Of a stretch of DNA of 10,471 nucleotides, positions 1 to 4,332 are shown one piece after another. Below the pieces are notes generated by a model that searched no databases, had not been told where the DNA came from, and was given only the letters and a program-made list of their open reading frames with translations. Both the position numbers and the translations under genes were made by a program. The stretch comes from Bacillota bacterium (GTDB lineage Bacteria > Bacillota > GCA-003054495 > Carboxydocellales > JAJZTU01). Where the stretch lies: positions 1 through 10,471 of the forward strand of contig JAJZTU010000101.1 of NCBI GenBank assembly GCA_021848765.1, written 5' to 3'. Positions within the stretch are counted from its first letter, which is position 1. Every line of letters begins with the position of its first letter.

Positions 1-810
1 AGCTAGAATTACAAAGGCGGCCGGAATGCCTACATCCTTTGCAAAGGGTTTTGCCTGGGCTGTAACCAGCAATCCGCCGGTTGTCATGGCAATAAACATG
101 ACATAAATCAGCCAAAAGTGAGGTGTACGCAGCATCTGCCAGGGGTTGAAACCAGGGTTTTGCTGGGGAATTGCCGGGTCACCCTTAACATTGTGACCTC
201 CGGCTCCCGGAGGGTAGCAAAGAATCTGGGCAACTAGCAAGATCACAACTCCTTGTAAGATACCGGTGTAGGTGAAAGCAGCGGCATAACCCTCAGACTT
301 TAAAATATTACCGATAATGGGTATAAAAGGGGCCGAACCGGCTCCGAAACCTGCAGCAATTACTCCGGCTGCCAGTCCGCGTTTATCACTGAACCAGCGA
401 ATAGCTACGGCTATACTGCCCCCGTAAATAAACCCCGCTCCTAAACCGGCCAGGCCGTAGAAGAAGTAAAGGCCTGGGAGGGATTTGATAAAGCCTAGGC
501 CCGTCCAGCCGATTCCAACCATGAAGCTGGCAACGGTAAAGAACAGCCGCGGTCCGAAACGGTCGAGAAGATATCCTTCGATTGGCATCGCGAAGGTTTC
601 AAACATGATGAATAGTGTAAATCCTAGTTGAACAGCAGGAAGTGACCAACCGAAGGCCTCACGCAATGATGGGACAAACAGCGTCCAGGCATACTGGAGG
701 TTGGCAATCATGACCATTGCCAGGACTGCCGATATTAGTTGCACCCACCGGTTTCCCCTGATGGGTCCATAGGTTTGAACAGCCCTTTGGTGTTGGATTT
801 GGATGTCCAA
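1..810 (-). CDS. MFS transporter, oxalate:formate antiporter (OFA) family, partial
   Basis: Inner-membrane secondary carrier, probably importing oxalate (in exchange for formate or another anion). Only the first 270 residues are in the window; the C-terminal half runs off the left edge. Seen: hydrophobic helices from residue 23 onward, LQYAWTLFVPSLREAFGW (38-55) typical of OFA-family helix 1 and loop, the MFS motif A GYLLDRFGPR (79-88), WFSDKRGLAAG (139-149), and a hydrophilic central loop (about 198-226) before helix 7. Start: TTG at 810-808, the first start codon after an in-frame TGA at 816-814, with AGGAGG at 826-821 and a 10-base spacer. The substrate-binding Arg/Lys pair known from Oxalobacter OxlT lies in helices 8 and 11 and is outside the window, so oxalate specificity cannot be read from residues. 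It is supported by the neighbouring oxalate-type oxidoreductase and shared operators. MFS/OFA family is near certain; the substrate is inference. Confidence 0.88.
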   Translation of the reverse strand, partial: MDIQIQHQRAVQTYGPIRGNRWVQLISAVLAMVMIANLQYAWTLFVPSLREAFGWSLPAVQLGFTLFIMFETFAMPIEGYLLDRFGPRLFFTVASFMVGIGWTGLGFIKSLPGLYFFYGLAGLGAGFIYGGSIAVAIRWFSDKRGLAAGVIAAGFGAGSAPFIPIIGNILKSEGYAAAFTYTGILQGVVILLVAQILCYPPGAGGHNVKGDPAIPQQNPGFNPWQMLRTPHFWLIYVMFIAMTTGGLLVTAQAKPFAKDVGIPAAFVILA

Positions 811-853
811 ATAGCTTCATCCTCCTTCCATGTGTTCGTTTATTTAGAAGCAA

Positions 854-883
854 TTAAACATAACCGGAGAAATATCTAAGCAT
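854..883 (-). CDS. Possible 9-codon leader peptide upstream of the transporter
   Basis: On the minus strand an excellent ribosome site (AGGAGG, 899-894) sits 10 bases before ATG at 883-881, which opens a 9-codon frame (MLRYFSGYV) ending at TAA 856-854. The same site could instead serve a GTG at 888-886 opening a 14-codon frame ending at 844. Either would be translated about 40-45 bases before the transporter start, which has its own ribosome site. This could be a leader peptide coupling translation to transporter expression, or a chance frame. No function is claimed. Only the strong unassigned ribosome site argues for it. Confidence 0.25.
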   Translation of the reverse strand: MLRYFSGYV

Positions 884-992
884 ATCACCATCACCTCCTA
901 TGCCATTGATTGTTTCCCAAAAGACCCCCGGACGAGAATCTTTTGAAAGTGCAGCACAGTCACTAAATACCAAAACTTTAAACCGCTAATCG

Positions 993-1009
993 TGGTATAC
1001 GGTATACCA
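993..1009. promoter_or_regulatory. GntR operator 1 (long form), transporter side
   Basis: Perfect 17-base palindrome: arm TGGTATAC (993-1000), one central base (1001), arm GTATACCA (1002-1009). It lies about 183 bases upstream of the transporter start and is the operator nearest to it. It belongs to the same motif family as five other sites in the window. Assignment to the GntR protein at 1510 is inference from proximity and from the TnGTnnACnA-like core typical of FadR-subfamily regulators. Confidence 0.75.
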
Positions 1010-1106
1010 AAACATCGTAATTTACCTGCATTAGTTATGGAATGAAATGTTCAAACCGGGAAGTGAAGAGTAGTTACAAATGGCGAGCAGTCATAGCAGG
1101 GAGTAA

Positions 1107-1123
1107 TGGTATCCGGTATACCA
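1107..1123. promoter_or_regulatory. GntR operator 2 (long form, one mismatch)
   Basis: Arms TGGTATCC (1107-1114) and GTATACCA (1116-1123) around a central base at 1115. The left arm differs from the consensus by one base (A to C), the same change as in operator 5. Its centre is 114 bases from that of operator 1, so the two could be bridged by a looped or multimeric repressor. That is inference. Confidence 0.68.
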
Positions 1124-1240
1124 AGGAGCGGGTTAAAAAATAGCTCAATCGATGATTGGCCTAGTGGGATTTGGGATAAAATAGGTTCCAGTTTATGGGA
1201 TTATTTTGGTATTAATGTATATTCAACAAGCCTTGTGATA

Positions 1241-1352
1241 TTCCTGCTTAAAATTTAAAAATTTTTCAAAAAATTTTGCCAAACAATTTACCGGATGTTC
1301 CGGAGATCTCAGCGCAAAAAAATATAAAAAAAATTTTCCAACTAAGCAGGAA
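1241..1352. repeat. Nested AT-rich inverted repeat with central GC hairpin
   Basis: Outer arms TTCCTGCTTA (1241-1250) and TAAGCAGGAA (1343-1352) are exact reverse complements. A GC-rich hairpin, CCGGA-TGT-TCCGG (1291-1303), sits almost exactly at their midpoint. Between them are A/T tracts that are partly complementary (for example AAAATTTTT near the outer arms and TTTTGC about 29 bases in). The symmetry suggests a degenerate long hairpin, such as a small MITE-like element remnant or a cruciform. I see no target-site duplication and no coding content, so mobility is only a possibility. Confidence 0.45.
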
Positions 1353-1388
1353 AAAGGGAAAAGACGTAGAAATATCAATTCACGAAGT

Positions 1389-1404
1389 ATTTGGTATACC
1401 AAAT
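1389..1404. promoter_or_regulatory. GntR operator 3 (short form), upstream of gntR
   Basis: Perfect 16-base palindrome, arms ATTTGGTA and TACCAAAT, sharing a single GTATAC core. This is the short version of the motif, lacking the extra 7-base unit of the long sites. It ends about 31 bases upstream of the -35 box of the proposed gntR promoter, so binding here need not block polymerase and could be activating or cooperative. Confidence 0.72.
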
Positions 1405-1435
1405 TCCGGTGTCCCAAATACCTGAATAAATAATT

Positions 1436-1464
1436 TTGAAAGGACATATAAATTTACTGATAAT
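1436..1464 (+). promoter_or_regulatory. Sigma-A promoter of the gntR gene
   Basis: TTGAAA (1436-1441) and GATAAT (1459-1464) are separated by exactly 17 bases, five of six consensus bases in the -10 box and four of six in the -35 box. The predicted start of transcription is near 1471, giving a leader of about 40 bases before the ATG at 1510. Confidence 0.65.
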
Positions 1465-1509
1465 ATCAATCCTAAGATTCGTTTACCCAAATTAACAGGA
1501 GGCGAGGTA

Positions 1510-2202
1510 ATGAGTGCGAACGAACTTGAACCGATTAGAAATGAAGACTTTGAACCAATCAGAGAAGCTGTGTTCAACACCTTGCGTAATGCCATTTTAG
1601 AGGAGAAATTAAAACCGGGAGAGCATCTTAAAGAACGCGATATTGCCCAACAATTAGGGGTTAGTCGTACTCCGGTCCGGGAGGCTATCAGGAAACTGGA
1701 GTTAGAAAAGTTGGTTACGCACATACCCCGTAAAGGAGTAATAGTTACATCTTTTTCCTCGCAGGAGGTTTTAGAGATTTTCTACATACGCAGCCCTTTA
1801 GAAGGTCTTATCTGTCGCCTGGCTGCGGAAAAAATTCGTTCCAGGGACCTGAACCGGATCGAGAATATCATTCAACAAATGGAAGCGGAGTTTCAAAAAG
1901 GAAATCTCAAAAAAGTAAATACTCTGCATGGGCGTTTTCACGAAATAATTTATCAGGCCGCTGAAAGTCCACGGCTTCATAACATGATTAATACCTTATC
2001 CGATTACATTAACAAATTTGCCGAAGTCGCTTATCAAGTGCCGGGACGGATTCAGGAAGCCTTTAAAGAACATAACGCCATAGCAGAAGCTCTCCGTAAT
2101 AAGGATCTGATGAAGGCTGAGCAAGAAGCCGTGCGTCATGTAGACAGTTCGCGAAAAGCCTACCTATCTAAAATTGAAGCAGATGGCGCAAATTCATATT
2201 GA
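1510..2202 (+). CDS. GntR-family transcriptional regulator, FCD (FadR) subfamily
   Basis: DNA-binding regulator of 230 residues, the usual length for the FadR/FCD subfamily. N-terminal winged helix-turn-helix at about 15-82, including LKERDIAQQLGVSRTPVREAIRKL split around residues 40-63 with the hallmark VSRTPVREAI (51-60). The all-helical FCD effector domain covers about 86-215. FCD proteins bind a metal through an Asp/Asn-x3-His plus two later His; here the candidates are H144, H188 and H210, with H140 in the place usually held by the acidic residue. Start ATG 1510 has AGGAGG at 1497-1502, spacer 7. The FCD subfamily typically senses small carboxylic acids, and the surrounding genes suggest oxalate or a related acid as ligand (inference). 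It very likely binds the TGGTATAC palindromes found before the transporter, itself, the chemoreceptor and the AAA+ gene. Confidence 0.93.
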   Translation: MSANELEPIRNEDFEPIREAVFNTLRNAILEEKLKPGEHLKERDIAQQLGVSRTPVREAIRKLELEKLVTHIPRKGVIVTSFSSQEVLEIFYIRSPLEGLICRLAAEKIRSRDLNRIENIIQQMEAEFQKGNLKKVNTLHGRFHEIIYQAAESPRLHNMINTLSDYINKFAEVAYQVPGRIQEAFKEHNAIAEALRNKDLMKAEQEAVRHVDSSRKAYLSKIEADGANSY

Positions 2203-2263
2203 CGCACAGAGGGCCTCGGGTTAATAGTCTTCAAAGACTCAGGTGATCTCCTTAGTGATGATT

Positions 2264-2292
2264 TTGCTTTGTAATTTGGTATACCGTATACC
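2264..2292 (+). promoter_or_regulatory. Candidate promoter of the chemoreceptor gene
   Basis: TTGCTT (2264-2269), 17 bases, TATACC (2287-2292). The -10 box is a weak match and lies inside operator 4, which would make regulator binding directly repressive. No better candidate was seen between gntR and the chemoreceptor. Confidence 0.3.
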
Positions 2293-2296
2293 AAAT
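2274..2296. promoter_or_regulatory. GntR operator 4 (long form, perfect), before chemoreceptor
   Basis: The best example of the motif: 23 bases with perfect 11-base arms, ATTTGGTATAC (2274-2284) and GTATACCAAAT (2286-2296), around C2285. It lies 28 bases before the chemoreceptor start and would overlap its promoter. It places the chemoreceptor under the same regulator as the transporter. Confidence 0.82.
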
Positions 2297-2323
2297 GATG
2301 TGGATTTTAAGGAGGGAACTGTT

Positions 2324-4216
2324 GTGAGAATCCTGTCACTAACAATTCAACAGAGAATTATGCTTTTGTCCGTAACTTTACTGTTGCTGCTTGGTATTAT
2401 TGGAGGTGCGGGAATTATCTCCCTTAACACTGTATCAGAAAATTCACTGGTGATTTCCGAAAAGATTTTGCCGGCTACAGAATTGATTTTAAACCTTGAT
2501 AGGGATGCCCAACAGGCAATGGTGGCTTTGCGCAGTGAGTTGTTAGCCGGAAATGCAGAGTGGAAGAAAAGACAATCCGAAGATTTCGAAGCGAATGTAA
2601 AGCAAATCTTTGAGAGATGGGATAAATACAAAGCAATCGGACAGATTGTCCCGGAAGAAAAGGTTTTCCAAAAGGCTTTTGAAGAAAAAAGGCTGGCCTG
2701 GCTGAATTCGGCTAAAAAAATCCAACGGCTGGCTCAGGAAGGTACCCCGTACGGCCTGGATCAAGCCGGTATAATGATTGAAAATGACGGAAAACTTTTT
2801 GAAGATATGCGTGATCAACTGGACCAACTGGAAGACTTGTATGAAAAACATAGCAACAATACGGAGAAAGCTTTAGCAAACACCGTCCGGAATACTATTA
2901 AAATGTTGGCTGTCGTCTTTGTCGGTGGCGTACTGGCGGGGATAGGTTTGGAGATAGTAATTGGAAGGTCGATTACCAACCCTATTTTTCGGGTTATTGG
3001 GAGGTTGGAAGACCTTGTTCAGGGTGAAGGTGATTTAACTAAACGCCTTGATGTCAGCAGAAATGACGAGATTGGACAAATGACCAAGCTTACAAACACT
3101 TTTCTGGAAAAGTTGCAGCAGACTATAAAAGGAGTTCGTGGTAATGTCCTGGACTTAGCTTCTGTCAGCCAGCAATTATCAAGTAATGCCGGTAATGCAA
3201 CCCAAGCGACCCAGCAGGTGTCCCGGGCTATTGAACATGTCTCAAAGCGGTTGCTTGAAGAGTCAAGGAATACCACGGAGGCTGTAAATGTTATCGGGCA
3301 GGTTGCCCAGGCTATTGAGCAAATTGCTGCCGGAGCCCAGGAACAGAGCAAAAATATTGTTAATTCCACCGTCATGGTTAATGCGATGGTAGATAAGATA
3401 AATATAATGGCTAACGGGATGGAGACGGTCAAGCAGGTGGCCGAACAAAACGGGGTTGTTGCCGTAAACGGCGGTAAATCCGTGGAGAAAACTGTAAAAG
3501 GTATGCTTCGGGTAAAGGACGCAGTTTTTGATACCGCCCAAAGAATTCATGAGTTAGGCGAACAATCTCAGAAAATTGGCGAAATCATTCAGGTTATAGA
3601 TGATATCGCTGAACAAACAAATCTCCTGGCTCTTAACGCGGCTATTGAGGCGGCCCGGGCAGGTGAACACGGAAAAGGGTTTGCGGTAGTGGCTGACGAG
3701 GTGCGCAAACTTGCCGAGAGGTCAGGTAGGGCTACCAAAGAAATAGCACAGCTAATCACCGGTATTCAACGGGGTACAAAGGTCGCTGTTGAATCAATGG
3801 AAGTGGGGACAAGAGAAGTGGAAGAGGGGGTAGAACTGGCCCAGGAAGCCGGGGAATACCTGAATGAAATAGTTAACGGGGTAAAAACAACCGGTGACAA
3901 TGTACATAAAATTACGGGTTTGCTTGGGGAGATACTTGACAGCAGCCGGGTAGTCTCCCAAGCAGTTGATAATGTAGCAGCCATTACCGAGGAGAACACT
4001 GCCGCAACTGAAGAGATATCCGCTTCTTCCGAACAAGTCAAATCTTCTATGCAAAATATTAATTCCATTTCCCGGGAAAATGCGGATGCAGCCGGAGAGG
4101 TATCAGCATCTACCGAAGAACTTTATGCATCTGTTGCTGAAATCACGGCTTCAATCGAACAACTGACCGAGATGTTTCAGGATCTCCGGAAACTGGTTGG
4201 CTGGTTCAGGGTTTAA
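2324..4216 (+). CDS. Methyl-accepting chemotaxis protein with four-helix-bundle-type sensor
   Basis: Transmembrane chemoreceptor of 630 residues that signals through CheW/CheA to the flagellar motor. Seen in order: short cytoplasmic N-terminus, membrane helix 1 (about 11-33), an extracytoplasmic helical domain of about 155 residues resembling 4HB_MCP sensors, membrane helix 2 (about 194-214), a HAMP linker (about 215-268), and a long coiled-coil signalling domain whose hairpin tip EQTNLLALNAAIEAAR is at 430-445. It has no C-terminal receptor-tethering pentapeptide; it ends LVGWFRV. Start chosen: GTG 2324, with AAGGAGG at 2309-2315 and spacer 8. An upstream in-frame GTG at 2243 would put coding sequence through operator 4 and has no good ribosome site. 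The operator directly upstream makes it a likely member of the oxalate regulon. The ligand is unknown; oxalate or another carboxylate is a guess. Confidence 0.93.
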   Translation: MRILSLTIQQRIMLLSVTLLLLLGIIGGAGIISLNTVSENSLVISEKILPATELILNLDRDAQQAMVALRSELLAGNAEWKKRQSEDFEANVKQIFERWDKYKAIGQIVPEEKVFQKAFEEKRLAWLNSAKKIQRLAQEGTPYGLDQAGIMIENDGKLFEDMRDQLDQLEDLYEKHSNNTEKALANTVRNTIKMLAVVFVGGVLAGIGLEIVIGRSITNPIFRVIGRLEDLVQGEGDLTKRLDVSRNDEIGQMTKLTNTFLEKLQQTIKGVRGNVLDLASVSQQLSSNAGNATQATQQVSRAIEHVSKRLLEESRNTTEAVNVIGQVAQAIEQIAAGAQEQSKNIVNSTVMVNAMVDKINIMANGMETVKQVAEQNGVVAVNGGKSVEKTVKGMLRVKDAVFDTAQRIHELGEQSQKIGEIIQVIDDIAEQTNLLALNAAIEAARAGEHGKGFAVVADEVRKLAERSGRATKEIAQLITGIQRGTKVAVESMEVGTREVEEGVELAQEAGEYLNEIVNGVKTTGDNVHKITGLLGEILDSSRVVSQAVDNVAAITEENTAATEEISASSEQVKSSMQNINSISRENADAAGEVSASTEELYASVAEITASIEQLTEMFQDLRKLVGWFRV

Positions 4217-4245
4217 TTTAACATAGAATTTATGAAAACTGATGA

Positions 4246-4263
4246 AACCCCATTAGAGGGGTT
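4246..4263 (+). terminator. Weak hairpin after the chemoreceptor gene
   Basis: AACCCC (4246-4251), six-base loop, GGGGTT (4258-4263): a 6-pair stem 29 bases after the stop codon. The bases that follow (AAATAAATAAG) contain no run of T, so it is at best a leaky or partial terminator. If it reads through, the chemoreceptor and the AAA+ genes would be co-transcribed. Confidence 0.35.
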
Positions 4264-4276
4264 AAATAAATAAGCA

Positions 4277-4299
4277 ATTTGGTATCCCGTATACCAAAT
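4277..4299. promoter_or_regulatory. GntR operator 5 (long form, one mismatch), before AAA+ gene
   Basis: Arms ATTTGGTATCC (4277-4287) and GTATACCAAAT (4289-4299) around C4288; the only departure from the perfect palindrome is C at 4286. It lies 33 bases before the AAA+ start codon. Together with operator 6 it forms a pair with centres about 38 bases apart. It should control the AAA+ gene and the oxidoreductase genes that follow. Confidence 0.78.
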
Positions 4300-4321
4300 A
4301 AAGGCGCTGTCACCGTAGGAG

Positions 4322-4331
4322 TGGTATACCA
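4322..4331. promoter_or_regulatory. GntR operator 6 (short form), between ribosome site and start of AAA+ gene
   Basis: TGGTATACCA, a perfect 10-base palindrome continuing into AAT. It fills the gap between the AGGAG ribosome site (4317-4321) and the ATG at 4333. Bound protein here would act downstream of the transcription start, as a roadblock. The match to the short operator 3 core is exact. Confidence 0.6.
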
Positions 4332-4332
4332 A

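Larger units (their letters stand above)
811..1509. other. Divergent intergenic regulatory region between transporter and gntR
   Basis: About 700 bases with no convincing long gene. It contains three operator-like palindromes (993-1009, 1107-1123, 1389-1404), a good sigma-A promoter for the regulator (1436-1464), an AT-rich nested inverted repeat (1241-1352), and on the minus strand a strong ribosome site (899-894) followed by very short reading frames ahead of the transporter. The part from about 1200 to 1345 is rich in A- and T-tracts and may be bent. I could not identify a convincing promoter for the transporter; it must lie upstream of its start on the minus strand, probably near the 993-1009 operator. 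No known riboswitch fold was recognised. Confidence 0.6.

Noticed and set aside
659..853. Minus-strand 64-residue frame overlapping the transporter start
   Set aside because: It runs in another frame over the transporter's N-terminus, whose protein is clearly OFA-family. The ribosome site at 826-821 directly abuts its internal ATG, and the composition is not protein-like.
919..944. AAAAGA...TCTTTT hairpin in the transporter leader as a riboswitch or attenuator
   Set aside because: Only six firm pairs, with the rest largely G-T wobble, and no resemblance to a known riboswitch core.
1204..1226. Seventh operator-like sequence (TTTGGTAT...GTATATTCAA)
   Set aside because: The right arm is degenerate and the spacing between arms is off by one; it may be a decayed site but is not separable from chance in AT-rich sequence.
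1223..1724. Minus-strand frames of 74 and 114 residues in and beyond the gntR upstream region
   Set aside because: They are AT-rich or antisense to gntR, cross the promoter and operator, and have no convincing ribosome sites or family features.
2243..2323. Extended N-terminus of the chemoreceptor from GTG 2243
   Set aside because: It would translate through operator 4 and lacks a good ribosome site, while GTG 2324 has AAGGAGG at ideal spacing just before the first membrane helix.
4279..4332. Extended N-terminus of the AAA+ protein from TTG 4279
   Set aside because: The codons lie inside operator 5 and spell out the palindromes; ATG 4333 or 4360 better matches the CDC48 N-domain boundary.
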